A model generated the notes under the pieces. It did no database searches, was not told where the DNA came from, and saw only the letters and a list, made by a program, of their open reading frames with translations. From assembly GCA_905221605.1 (NCBI GenBank), contig CAJNDS010002487.1, forward strand, positions 373,202-396,613: a stretch of 23,412 bases of DNA, written 5' to 3'. Positions 1-8,766 of this stretch are shown here, in pieces; the first letter of the stretch is position 1; every line of letters starts with the position of its first letter. A program made the position numbers and the translations under genes. Source of the DNA: Symbiodinium natans. Lineage: Eukaryota; Sar; Dinophyceae; Suessiales; Symbiodiniaceae.

Positions 1-3000
1 TTCACTCCACTCCTCTCGGTTTGTAGCAAAGAACCACCGCTTAAAGACCCCGTCGAAGGCACAACGGTCCACAACCCTTCCAAAGTTCAGACCAAGGCGC
101 TTCTTTTCTTTCAGATAACTTTCCTCCTTCCAAAGACCACAGTTCTTTGGCCATTCCTGGGTAACCAGGATCTCTTTGCAGCGGTCCTCCAGAAGTCGTC
201 CTAAAGCTTTCCAAGAGGCAACATGCTTCTTGACCTGCTCTCGCCACCGATGTCGAAACTTCGGTCGATGCCAGTTCTTAAAGCGGTAGCTACATCCAGC
301 GGTACACGGGGAAGCTATGTGGACATAGATCTGGGGCGGTTTCCTACTCAACAGACACAGCAAGACCTCTCCTAGAAACATTTGAGTACTCTTGCTTAAG
401 AAGTCTTCTTTCTCAGTTATGCCTATATATGCTACTCGGTCACGAGCACACGCTCGGCACAACGCACTGTCCGTTGAACAAAACACCTCGATCACAAGCA
501 GAGGAACAGATCCCAACGCAAGGTCTCTTGCCACTGGCTCGTACTTCGCCAGGTTTGTCGGGATTTTCTCAAGCTTTTCACATACTTCTTCAAGTTCTTC
601 CATTCGTTCACGAAGGTGTTCAGGAACTACAAGACCCTGAAGGTCTTCTTCACACACTCTTTCCAGTCCACACGCAACCAGCAAATGCTCAAGCAACAAC
701 TCCTCAGGAGATTTCGTCAGTCCATCGGCTGGATTCCGTTCTCCACTGATGAAGCTTAGAATCAGCCTTTCCAGGTGGACTAGCTCTTGAAGATAGCGAT
801 GACGAAGCTCCAGGTGCCGAACACGGCGTAACAACCCCGTCATTTTGCTAATCGACAAAGCGGCTTCCGAATCCGAAGCCAGGTGAATCGGAAACTCACC
901 GGTCTCTCCTTTGGGCATTCCATACAGGAGCGTTTCCATGAGCAAAGACAAGTACACCGACTCTTTGGCTGCCTCAGTCAGGGCTGCCAATTCGGCCTCC
1001 GCCGAACTCAACGCGGTCACCGACTGTTTCCGCGAGAAAGTTTTGATCATGATGCCATGCCACTTCACGATAGCACCAGACACAGAGCAAATGTTCCATG
1101 ACGCATCCACAAAGCCAGAGAGCATGTTTTCCGAAGCGCAGCAAGGATACTCAAACGCTTCTGCCGAAAATCGCTGAAGGTACTCAGGCAAAGCCATCAC
1201 CCAACGAACCACGCGTCTCAAGCAAGCTTCTGCCTGGCTATCTGGGTCACTCTGATACCGGCCCAGAAATCCTACCGGGTAGGACAAATGCGGCAACGTC
1301 AGGCTTGCCCACATCAACTTACCAAGCACACGTCTATAGCGTTCATACGCCTCAGTGCTGATAGGTGTTCCAGCCTCCTTCTTCCGGTACTCCCTCTCGA
1401 GGTTTCCCAGCACTGGTTTCACACCCTTTCCACTAATGCCAAACTCTTCTCCAAGCGACTTCAAGTACCCCGGCTTCAGGCCAAAGAACACAGGCCCGTG
1501 CTCAGTGGTTCGGGCGATCACTCGACCCAAGAACTCGAGCTGCCCAGTCTTGCCAGGTTCTAGAAGCCCTGTCTGCTTCATTTTATAGATCTTCGCTAGC
1601 TTAGCGTACAGATCCTTGGCAACTGGCGGATTCTGGGAAAAGATGATGAGATCGTCAACATACACTAACACCAAGGTCAGCGCACCATCCTTCTCAAGCC
1701 GGTGATGCACCGTAGGGTCGGCAGTCTCACCAAACCCAAACTGCTTACGCAGCGTGCTTGTAAACTCTAGGTACCAGCTCAATGGTCCTACTCTCAAGCC
1801 ATTCATGGCTTTGTGTAGCTGCGCAAACAGCGGCTTGTTCTCCTCATCATACATCCCATTCGGAAACCGGATACACTCTACTCCCTGCACAGGCGCTTGC
1901 ATGAAGGCAACGCTCACATCTGCTGACAACAAGGTGCCACCTCTGACAGCATGAATAGCAAGGACACCCCTCAAGGCTTCCAAAGACGTGGTGGGGGAAT
2001 ATATCCCATCAGCTAGAGGATTGGATCCAAATGCGTAGTCTCTCACAACAAGACGAGCACGAACTCGTTCAGGGTTCGTGGCCGACGGTTTCGAAGTCAG
2101 AACCCACCTAGTCGTATGGATTCTCCGCGTAGCTCGTTTACGGGCCTCAGCTTCTCCTATAATCGTAGCTACACCAAAAGCATCAAGTTCTGAGAGCTCG
2201 AGTCTCATACCTTCTTCAAGATGCTTACGAGGCAAAACTTTGCCAGAAACTTCGCAAACCGCATTGTCCGGGACATGGACCCAAATCTTCTTTCCACCAA
2301 ACTTCATACGGAACCACTCTTTGACATTATCTCCCTTACGGATTTTTGTCGTCACTCTCAAGTCAGGCCCATCAAAGAGTTGCCTAAGGCCATGCTCATA
2401 GAGCCACGTCAGGCCCTCTTCCATGGCATCGTCTTCTCCTGGATCCATAGGGGCGTCGAGGTCCTCAAGACCTACGCCTCCGGGAGGCTCAACCTCCATG
2501 CCTGTTTCTTCAGGCACGTCCGAAAAATCCGGAGAATACCCATCCAACTCTCCTTCTTCTTCCATTGCTTCAGGGCCCTCAAGAGCAGGTGGTTCGGTGC
2601 GTTCAACAGGAAACTCAAGACTTCCTTCAGGGAGATTTGGGGAATCAAGCGGCGGACTCGGACCATCGATTGGAACATCGAACTTGATGGGTCTTTCAGG
2701 GTCTTCCTTATTACCTCGAAGGTCACGCAAAGCAGCTTTGTCAAACTCCACTGGATCTTTGGCACGAAAAGAGCTGAAGATTTCCAAACGAGGGGGCTTT
2801 CCAATACCTATTGGAACAAAGACCCGAATCCCGGATCCATTAGCACCGTGAGGTCCTACATAGAGTGCCCTCACCAAGCGCTTTCCGCGGTGCTCTGGGT
2901 AGTCCTTCTGAGGCTTCCCAAAGCCCACAACCCCAAACTCACAGCTCTTCACTGGCTGAACTGTCGACCCACGCAGTCTCTCCAACGGCGTGCTGTGTTC

Positions 3001-6000
3001 CTTGGACACATGAAACAAGTTATGCATCCTCACAGAGTACCTCATGGCCTCAACAAACAGATGGCTCCCTAGAGGCAACTTTTCACCTACACGCTCTTCT
3101 AAGCCCAGCCAAACAGACCAGAACGCTTCTTTCACAAGGCAAACATGGCGTTCAACGATGCCCTTCGCTTGAGGTCTGTTTATCGCGAACGGGACCCAGT
3201 GCATTGACCTCCCCCCGAATGTCCGGTGTTTCGCTGCATTGCGGAAAACACTCTCGAGGAGATTTTCTTGGTCCCCGTGGACAACAATGTCCAATCCACT
3301 CAATCCCATTTCCGTAAAGGCTTTGCAAACCGATACAGCGGGCACTTCATCCTCAGGTCCTAAGACCACGGTATGTATGTACCCCGACACCACATGAACC
3401 ATGAGAAGGAAACGAACATTCTTTCCGAAAAATCCAAAGTCGACTTGCAACTCTCCGGGTCCGTGGTGGTGTTTCATGTGCTTCCTACGAGCCGGCACTC
3501 TCCCTCTAGCGCTTTGACATGTGTCACAGCAACTAAGATAAGGTTGGTGGCCCTTATTTCGGTGCGCCTTCAGCCGCTCCGAGGTCAAATAGACCGGAAC
3601 CTCAGGATCCAGAGCATCGCTCACCACCTCCGGGGAACTCAGGGCACCCGGTTCACCTGAGGGAACATTCTCCACACGGGGTTTCTTTCGAACATCGGAG
3701 GGCCTAGGGGGTTCACTTCCGCTGGGTTTCGCAAGTTCAGCTTCCAACGGATCAGGAATCAACTCTTCCTCCGACTCCGAATTCACAACAACCGGGGTCG
3801 GCAAACCAGCAAGCATACGCAGGGCCTCAGAACGTGCCACGGCCTTCTTTTGCTCGGACCCCCGCAGGGACCCAAGCCCACACAAGGCCCACTTCTTCAA
3901 GGCACGCCAACGTTTCATCATTGGCCCTTTTGCTTCCTCGCCCGTAGGCTCAGCTTTCAACTCACAAGCAAGCACGCCACGCAAAAACAACAGGCGGCGC
4001 ACAACACTCCAAGACCTACGTGGCACACGTCCTACCAAAGTTACACGCACAAACTTCAGCCTACTCCTACGGCGCACACTCAAAAGCTTCACGCACCTAC
4101 GCAGCCAACCTCTGAAAACCAAACCCAGAACCAACCCTAAAGCCAAGGCACTGCTTCCTTTCCATGAAGACCTGGGCACAGAGGGACAGTGTGCAGACCC
4201 ATTCGCGGCAGGCAGGCTGCACTCACAGTCACCTACCAAGCACTCAAACGCTCCTACCCTACCTCCTAATGCACACAGCCAGTCTCCTACTGCAAACAGC
4301 AGGGCTTTCAGACCTACTCCTACCAATTTTGTGCATTGCGGCGAAGATCGGAGCAGCTCATGCCCGGCTTTTAGGCCCTCAGGGCCCATACCCAAGCATA
4401 TCAATCCATCTCGGAGCCAGAGTCTCCCACATCCGAATTGTCCATCGGTGGATTTGGAACCACCATACTCGTCTCTGCCGGCGGGGTCAAAGGAGAAGCG
4501 CTCCCCGGACTTCCAATCCCACCGACCATTGGCTCCCTTGGGACCTCGGAACTCACGTCCATAGGGGTCCCAGGGGCACCGAATGCCTCCACGGGCGTCA
4601 TCGGCATCTCGACCTCCATTGGAACCTCGCCCGCAAGCTCCCTCAATGTATCTGGGTGCGGTGTCGATGGAGGAGGTAGAGGAGGCGGAGGTATAGGCAG
4701 GCTTGCTTCCATAGGCGTGCCTGGTGCCCAAGATGGAGGAGGTAGAGGAGGCGGAGTTAGAGGCATGCCTGCTTCCATAGGCGTGCCTGGTGCCGACGAT
4801 GGAGCATAGGAAAAGACGGACGGCGTAAGCGGGGAAGGAGGGCTGAACGGCAAGAAAGCCGGAGGCCCTGGTGGAAAAGCGGGGCCCGTCGACGATGATG
4901 GAGCCACCTCGGCTGTTGCAGCTCTCTTCATGTCGGCATGCAATCGAATCATTGCCTCGGCTTTTGCACGCGCTTGGTTGAGCAAAGCCCACCCCGAAGG
5001 AGGTGGAGCTGGGGCACTTTTGTGAAGAGGCGGTGCCGTGCCACCCGACGCGGATGGTGCAACATCCGGTATTATAGTTGGCGGTTGAGCAGCCAAAGTC
5101 ACCCGGCGGTTGCTCTGGACGAGCACGTCCGCCAAAAGCGCTCTCAAGTCGGCAGCCGGCACACGCTCGACCTTGAGCTCGTTTGGCAGAATGCTTGCTA
5201 GCCCTGCCTCGAACAACTGGTATTGAGCAGGATGGCACCGCAACTCTCGAATCGCCTCCAGGTACAGAAGGAATTTCTTCAAGGTGAGCTGGATGCCAAC
5301 CTGATTGTTGCGCCAGTACCCCCTTTGCTCGCATGGAAGGTGCGGTTGGCGGATGGTAGCAGTCACATCGGCGACTACCACCCCCATGGTGGTCAAAACA
5401 TAGCCATACCTTGCATACTCTGCACGACGGTCGTGCTCTTCGACGAGGGTGTCCGTCAAAACCGACTGGTCCACCGTCGGAGCAGCAATGGCTCGCAGCT
5501 CGGCAATGAGCATAGGTTGCTTCACCGGAATGCCGCTTGTATTGATCACCAACTCCTGTGTCTCCAACTCCCCAAGGCAGGCTGGAATCCCCAACAGCCG
5601 TTCGACCGAGCCAGGGGTCGAGGTAAAAAGGTCGATGTTTTGGAGAAGCTGCCTCGAAAGAGACAGCTGACCTTCCTCCTCGAAACGGTGCGCAAGACGA
5701 GCAATCATGCTCGTCGAAAAGGCTTCCACCTGGGCCACACTCCCACTTTGGGAGTTCACAAGACAGAGCGGAGGCGAGGCTTCCGGAAGCTCCATCCTTT
5801 CCAAGGTCCCTTACAAAGGCTCCAGGCTTTGAGCAAAACACTCCTAGAGCACACAACACCAGCAATGCTTTCAGAAACACTCCTGGCCAACGCAAACTCC
5901 GAAAGGCACACTTCCTCTCTTCACTCTGTCCCAACAAACACTCAGGCACACAAGCGCTGGGGTGCAAGTCACTCCTACGTCCTACACGCAAGGCACTCCT

Positions 6001-8172
6001 ACTCCTGATGCAAACACTCTGAGGCTGGAGCGGCACAGGCCCTACCCCTACGCACTCAAAACCCTTGTCTCCACAGCGTGTGTCCCTACTGGTTTGCTTC
6101 TCCAAAGACGTGTTGCTTGCAGACTTAAGCAAAACAGCTGCGGCGGAACATAAAGCTTCAGCACAACATGCAGAGGGTGGGGTTTCCAGGTCTACTCCTA
6201 CTTTTGCAACTGCAGCATGCTCACATCCACTCAAACGCTCCTGTAAAACATGCTCATGCAGCTCGTGTTCCCCCACATGTTGCTTCACTGAAAATGCTCG
6301 CAGCAAAAACTTAAAAGGTGTCACCTCCAATGCTCTTCCTACGTTGGGCGGTGCCTTCTTCTGCACCTTATCCACTTCCATCGCGTCGTCGTTCGGGCTC
6401 CACCCCGGCTTGGGTGAGTCCCCTTTGCTTCTTCTTCCTTTCGGCTTTGCCTTGGTAGGGCCAATCTCCTTAGCCAACGCCCACCAGCTCCTGGCTTCAC
6501 GAACCAAAGGCACCCACATCGAGGAACCTCGTTCCGTCTGCTTCACCAAGCAGCTTGCTCCAGGCTCTGAGGTGAGCCAGGTATTCCATCCCGAGAGGGA
6601 TGCTTGCCAAGAACTGACTACGTTGAAACCAATCTTGCAAACCAAGACCTGTTGAAGCACTACGGGCCCCAACTTCCCAAACTTCACCCGAATGTCAACC
6701 AACTTGACACATTCCATGGGCGTATCGCTAGCACTCATGAGCACAGGAAGAGGTCCCGAATGCTCCTTGACGACTTCGTAAAAACCCAACGCACTCTCTG
6801 ACAACACGTGGCAGGTGGCTCCACTATCAATGAGCCATGCGAAAGAGCTATTCCTAGAGGATGACTGGTTCAGTCTCTCGATCTCTCCGTTCGTCATGGT
6901 GAGACGAGGGGGCTCAGCTTCATTGGGCTCATTAGTTCTTGTCCCCGGACCCAAGCCACTCAGATGATGAGACCGCATTGCCATCACCTGATCAGACTGC
7001 TCGTCTTCCACAGCTCGGCCCTTGGGCTTTCCTTTGTTCTTGGGCTTCCCCTTGGGCTTTCCACCCTTTCCTTTGTCTGTCTTCCCTTTGCCTTTGCCCT
7101 TGCCTTTAGGACTCTTCTCTCGATTCTTGGAACCAGAAGGCTTTCCACCTTTCGGTTCATCCCTCTTCTTCCCTTTTCCAGAGCTCTTGTCGGGGCACTG
7201 CCAACTCATATGGCCTGATTTGCCACAGTTCCAGCAGAGGCCGCGCTCCCCAACTGCATTCAGCGAACCGGCATCACACAATCGGGTTTGCTCCTCGTAG
7301 AACCGGATGCTTTCAACCAGTTCCTCCCAGCTCCCAGACTTCCCATGCAGGACAACGTAATGCCTACACTCTGGGCTGACAGATTGAAGAAGAAGGGTTG
7401 AACGATCAGATGCTCCAAGCCTCAGTTCAGGGAACCGATGCAGCTTCTGGTCTACCTTCCCAAGCTCGTCCTCAAGGAAGCGGACGCAGTCAAGCGGTCG
7501 CTTGTACGAACTCGCCTTCGAAGTTAGGCGAAGGGCTTCATCTCTCACAGCAATGGCCTCCATGCGAGAGACAATGCTGAAGGTCTGGTGCATTTGACGC
7601 ATCACCTCATAACCACAAGCAGCTTGTCCTTGACGCATCGACGTGCTTCTCACCAGTTCCATCCCACGTTCGAACTTCTGCAGACTTTGTTGCAGGTAGT
7701 AAAACAACCTTGCCGAACGCGAGGCTACCGGAACTGCCATGTCAGACTGCTTGATCTCACGGTCATGCGTCATTGCCTGGCGCAACTCATTGACATAGTT
7801 GTCGTCTATCAACGCCAGCCAGGAAGCAAGCACCTCGCACCACCGATGGTACTCCTCCAGCTCTCTCACACGCCCTTTTCCCATCGAAACATTATCGATG
7901 AGCGGCAATGCTGGCAGATACTTCTCTGCACGGTTACTTCCAACATGCAGGTTCTGTGATGGTGCCGGTGGAAGAGCAGAAGCCTTTGCCGTGGGACTTC
8001 CAGCAGCTGCTGCACTTGAAGCACCCCCAAATGGGTTGCTCACAGCTGCAGACAATGCTTCCTGCTCACGTCTCCTTCTCTCGTCGGCCTCCATCTTTGC
8101 CACCAGAACTTGAAATGTCTGTTGCTGATTCTGCATCATCATTTGCTGACTCTGCATCATCTGGACCATCAT
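1..8172 (-). CDS. Gag-Pol polyprotein of copy A, open to the left window edge
   Basis: From the first in-frame ATG after the 2-bp deletion (8172) the frame is open for 2,724 codons to base 1, with the stop outside the window. Downstream of the frameshift it keeps every catalytic motif seen in copy B: CCHC knuckle near 7236-7195, protease DSGA near 6828-6817, integrase D, D and E near 3441, 3273 and 3153, reverse transcriptase YVDDL at 1662-1648, and RNase H D-E-D near 1107, 999 and 873. Compared with B there are about 20 visible substitutions and no indels over this stretch. The segment at about 6280-3950 is the extra region holding ORF2 in another frame. Apart from the gag frameshift the enzymes look intact, so products could act if translation began internally or another copy supplied Gag. 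Confidence 0.85.
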   Translation of the reverse strand, partial: MMVQMMQSQQMMMQNQQQTFQVLVAKMEADERRRREQEALSAAVSNPFGGASSAAAAGSPTAKASALPPAPSQNLHVGSNRAEKYLPALPLIDNVSMGKGRVRELEEYHRWCEVLASWLALIDDNYVNELRQAMTHDREIKQSDMAVPVASRSARLFYYLQQSLQKFERGMELVRSTSMRQGQAACGYEVMRQMHQTFSIVSRMEAIAVRDEALRLTSKASSYKRPLDCVRFLEDELGKVDQKLHRFPELRLGASDRSTLLLQSVSPECRHYVVLHGKSGSWEELVESIRFYEEQTRLCDAGSLNAVGERGLCWNCGKSGHMSWQCPDKSSGKGKKRDEPKGGKPSGSKNREKSPKGKGKGKGKTDKGKGGKPKGKPKNKGKPKGRAVEDEQSDQVMAMRSHHLSGLGPGTRTNEPNEAEPPRLTMTNGEIERLNQSSSRNSSFAWLIDSGATCHVLSESALGFYEVVKEHSGPLPVLMSASDTPMECVKLVDIRVKFGKLGPVVLQQVLVCKIGFNVVSSWQASLSGWNTWLTSEPGASCLVKQTERGSSMWVPLVREARSWWALAKEIGPTKAKPKGRRSKGDSPKPGWSPNDDAMEVDKVQKKAPPNVGRALEVTPFKFLLRAFSVKQHVGEHELHEHVLQERLSGCEHAAVAKVGVDLETPPSACCAEALCSAAAVLLKSASNTSLEKQTSRDTRCGDKGFECVGVGPVPLQPQSVCIRSRSALRVGRRSDLHPSACVPECLLGQSEERKCAFRSLRWPGVFLKALLVLCALGVFCSKPGAFVRDLGKDGASGSLASALSCELPKWECGPGGSLFDEHDCSSCAPFRGGRSAVSFEAASPKHRPFYLDPWLGRTAVGDSSLPWGVGDTGVGDQYKRHSGEATYAHCRAASHCCSDGGPVGFDGHPRRRARPSCRVCKVWLCFDHHGGGSRRCDCYHPPTAPSMRAKGVLAQQSGWHPAHLEEIPSVPGGDSRVAVPSCSIPVVRGRASKHSAKRAQGRACAGCRLESAFGGRARPEQPPGDFGCSTANYNTGCCTIRVGWHGTASSQKCPSSTSFGVGFAQPSACKSRGNDSIACRHEESCNSRGGSIIVDGPRFSTRASGFLAVQPSFPAYAVRLFLCSIVGTRHAYGSRHASNSASSTSSILGTRHAYGSKPAYTSASSTSSIDTAPRYIEGACGRGSNGGRDADDARGGIRCPWDPYGREFRGPKGANGRWDWKSGERFSFDPAGRDEYGGSKSTDGQFGCGRLWLRDGLICLGMGPEGLKAGHELLRSSPQCTKLVGVGLKALLFAVGDWLCALGGRVGAFECLVGDCECSLPAANGSAHCPSVPRSSWKGSSALALGLVLGLVFRGWLRRCVKLLSVRRRSRLKFVRVTLVGRVPRRSWSVVRRLLFLRGVLACELKAEPTGEEAKGPMMKRWRALKKWALCGLGSLRGSEQKKAVARSEALRMLAGLPTPVVVNSESEEELIPDPLEAELAKPSGSEPPRPSDVRKKPRVENVPSGEPGALSSPEVVSDALDPEVPVYLTSERLKAHRNKGHQPYLSCCDTCQSARGRVPARRKHMKHHHGPGELQVDFGFFGKNVRFLLMVHVVSGYIHTVVLGPEDEVPAVSVCKAFTEMGLSGLDIVVHGDQENLLESVFRNAAKHRTFGGRSMHWVPFAINRPQAKGIVERHVCLVKEAFWSVWLGLEERVGEKLPLGSHLFVEAMRYSVRMHNLFHVSKEHSTPLERLRGSTVQPVKSCEFGVVGFGKPQKDYPEHRGKRLVRALYVGPHGANGSGIRVFVPIGIGKPPRLEIFSSFRAKDPVEFDKAALRDLRGNKEDPERPIKFDVPIDGPSPPLDSPNLPEGSLEFPVERTEPPALEGPEAMEEEGELDGYSPDFSDVPEETGMEVEPPGGVGLEDLDAPMDPGEDDAMEEGLTWLYEHGLRQLFDGPDLRVTTKIRKGDNVKEWFRMKFGGKKIWVHVPDNAVCEVSGKVLPRKHLEEGMRLELSELDAFGVATIIGEAEARKRATRRIHTTRWVLTSKPSATNPERVRARLVVRDYAFGSNPLADGIYSPTTSLEALRGVLAIHAVRGGTLLSADVSVAFMQAPVQGVECIRFPNGMYDEENKPLFAQLHKAMNGLRVGPLSWYLEFTSTLRKQFGFGETADPTVHHRLEKDGALTLVLVYVDDLIIFSQNPPVAKDLYAKLAKIYKMKQTGLLEPGKTGQLEFLGRVIARTTEHGPVFFGLKPGYLKSLGEEFGISGKGVKPVLGNLEREYRKKEAGTPISTEAYERYRRVLGKLMWASLTLPHLSYPVGFLGRYQSDPDSQAEACLRRVVRWVMALPEYLQRFSAEAFEYPCCASENMLSGFVDASWNICSVSGAIVKWHGIMIKTFSRKQSVTALSSAEAELAALTEAAKESVYLSLLMETLLYGMPKGETGEFPIHLASDSEAALSISKMTGLLRRVRHLELRHRYLQELVHLERLILSFISGERNPADGLTKSPEELLLEHLLVACGLERVCEEDLQGLVVPEHLRERMEELEEVCEKLEKIPTNLAKYEPVARDLALGSVPLLVIEVFCSTDSALCRACARDRVAYIGITEKEDFLSKSTQMFLGEVLLCLLSRKPPQIYVHIASPCTAGCSYRFKNWHRPKFRHRWREQVKKHVASWKALGRLLEDRCKEILVTQEWPKNCGLWKEESYLKEKKRLGLNFGRVVDRCAFDGVFKRWFFATNREEWSE
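4401..5795 (-). CDS. ORF2, unrecognised protein nested in pol in the +1 frame, copy A
   Basis: This is 464 codons from the first ATG at 5795; an in-frame TTG nine bases upstream is not a credible eukaryotic start. The predicted protein is identical to that of copy B. Residues 1 to about 225 look globular and helix-prone. The rest is Pro/Ser-rich with a duplicated 22-residue APGTPMEA unit, ending in an acidic tail (DSGSEMD). I recognise no family. The only base change from copy B noticed inside the ORF (4794-4802 region, TCG versus TCT) is silent here but changes Ile-Val to Ile-Phe in the overlapping pol frame. It lies between the protease and integrase parts of pol. Confidence 0.7.
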   Translation of the reverse strand: MELPEASPPLCLVNSQSGSVAQVEAFSTSMIARLAHRFEEEGQLSLSRQLLQNIDLFTSTPGSVERLLGIPACLGELETQELVINTSGIPVKQPMLIAELRAIAAPTVDQSVLTDTLVEEHDRRAEYARYGYVLTTMGVVVADVTATIRQPHLPCEQRGYWRNNQVGIQLTLKKFLLYLEAIRELRCHPAQYQLFEAGLASILPNELKVERVPAADLRALLADVLVQSNRRVTLAAQPPTIIPDVAPSASGGTAPPLHKSAPAPPPSGWALLNQARAKAEAMIRLHADMKRAATAEVAPSSSTGPAFPPGPPAFLPFSPPSPLTPSVFSYAPSSAPGTPMEAGMPLTPPPLPPPSWAPGTPMEASLPIPPPPLPPPSTPHPDTLRELAGEVPMEVEMPMTPVEAFGAPGTPMDVSSEVPREPMVGGIGSPGSASPLTPPAETSMVVPNPPMDNSDVGDSGSEMD

Positions 8173-8341
8173 CTGCTGGAGTAGGGTCAAGTCCGACGAC
8201 CGTGGCGGGTCCTCCCGCTGAAGCAGAAGCTCCAGGGGATTGTGTTGGCGGTTGTTGCCCGTCCTGGGCACCACCGGGGCCAAATAAAGCTTCGTCGTCT
8301 TCGTCTTCAGGCACCGGGGTCGACAGCCCGGGGTCAGCCAT
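8066..8341 (-). pseudogene. Gag N-terminal fragment, copy A, frameshifted
   Basis: The ATG at 8341 has a good context (GCCATGGC) and opens an acidic, Pro/Gly-rich N-terminus, MADPGLSTPVPEDEDDEALF. Copy B reads CCCTCAACTCCAG where copy A reads CCCTACTCCAG, at about 8180-8186. This 2-bp deletion throws the frame into a short tail that stops at 8066. The intended frame continues from an ATG at 8172. Unless this is a sequencing error or is recoded, copy A cannot make Gag from its own start. The deletion is private to A; B is intact here but broken about 180 bp further on. Confidence 0.8.
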
Positions 8342-8371
8342 GGCTTCTAGTTTCTACGAGCGTGCTACACA

Positions 8372-8384
8372 CGCTCCGCTACCA
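8372..8384 (-). other. Primer-binding site of copy A
   Basis: TGGTAGCGGAGCG begins immediately inside the LTR. It resembles the complement of the 3' end of eukaryotic initiator tRNA-Met (TGGTAGCAGAG in animals, TGGTATCAGAG in plants), the usual copia primer. The 3' part overlaps a hairpin with stem GAGCGTG/CACGCTC at 8358-8376. Confidence 0.75.
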
Positions 8385-8766
8385 TGTGAAAACATGGCAG
8401 TAGCGCTCTGAACCCTCTTTTTCTCACGACTTGAGCCAAAGTCATAAGCCGGAGGCTTCGTCAGTGAAACTCTTTACACACAGGTGAAAACTCTGCTCTG
8501 CCACGTGTTCTCCACAGCCACAAAACAACTCAAACGTCAGTGGGAGTTCTCGGGACCTACCCAACTACACCTAAAGCAAGCAAAAACGTGCACAGTCACT
8601 TCTACAGCTTCCAGACACACATCCCTACAACTCAAGCACTTCAAAAGGCTTTCCCACTTAAAGCAGCACTCCCGTCGAGCCTCCAAGGCACAACTACGGA
8701 GTTCCTGCAACTACACACACACAACTCTGAGCCAGCATGCAGGACAACAAAGTTAACATGTCCTTA
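8385..8766 (-). repeat. 5' LTR of copy A, outer 16 bp missing
   Basis: This matches the copy B LTRs over 382 of 400 positions. The inner end is GTTTTCACA, directly followed by the primer-binding site. The outer end stops after LTR position 17, so the TGTGAAAG terminus is absent. It shares the variants CAGAG, TTTTGTGG, TTTAAG and AGAGGGTT with the 3' LTR of copy B rather than with the 5' LTR of B, so the B 5' LTR carries the derived states. The spliced-leader-like CTTGAGCCAAA (reverse complement) lies at 8430-8440. Confidence 0.9.

Larger units (their letters stand above)
1..8766 (-). mobile_element. Ty1/copia-type LTR retrotransposon, copy A (3' end beyond window)
   Basis: Reading on the minus strand this holds 5' LTR, primer-binding site, gag, protease, extra segment with ORF2, integrase, reverse transcriptase and RNase H, then leaves the window at base 1. 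Every position q matches position 19238-q of copy B from about q=7960 to q=1, with no net length change. Gene order PR-IN-RT-RH is the Ty1/copia order. The last 49 codons of pol, the polypurine tract and the 3' LTR are outside the window, so its target duplication cannot be checked. The outer end of the 5' LTR is missing, with an abrupt switch to unrelated sequence at 8767. Copy A forms the left arm of a large inverted repeat with copy B. Confidence 0.93.

Noticed and set aside
2221-3072. 283-codon plus-strand frame (mirrored at 16166-17017 minus)
   Set aside because: It lies antisense to the integrase-RT linker and RT start, has no domain, and follows from codon bias of pol on the other strand.
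5223-6008. 261-codon frame antisense to ORF2 (mirrored at 13230-14015 minus)
   Set aside because: It mirrors the ORF2 N-terminal half and its 5' flank; the composition is unlike a protein and no motif is visible.
6065-6655. 196-codon frame antisense to the protease-downstream region (mirrored at 12583-13173)
   Set aside because: It is a shadow of the pol frame and has no recognisable domain.
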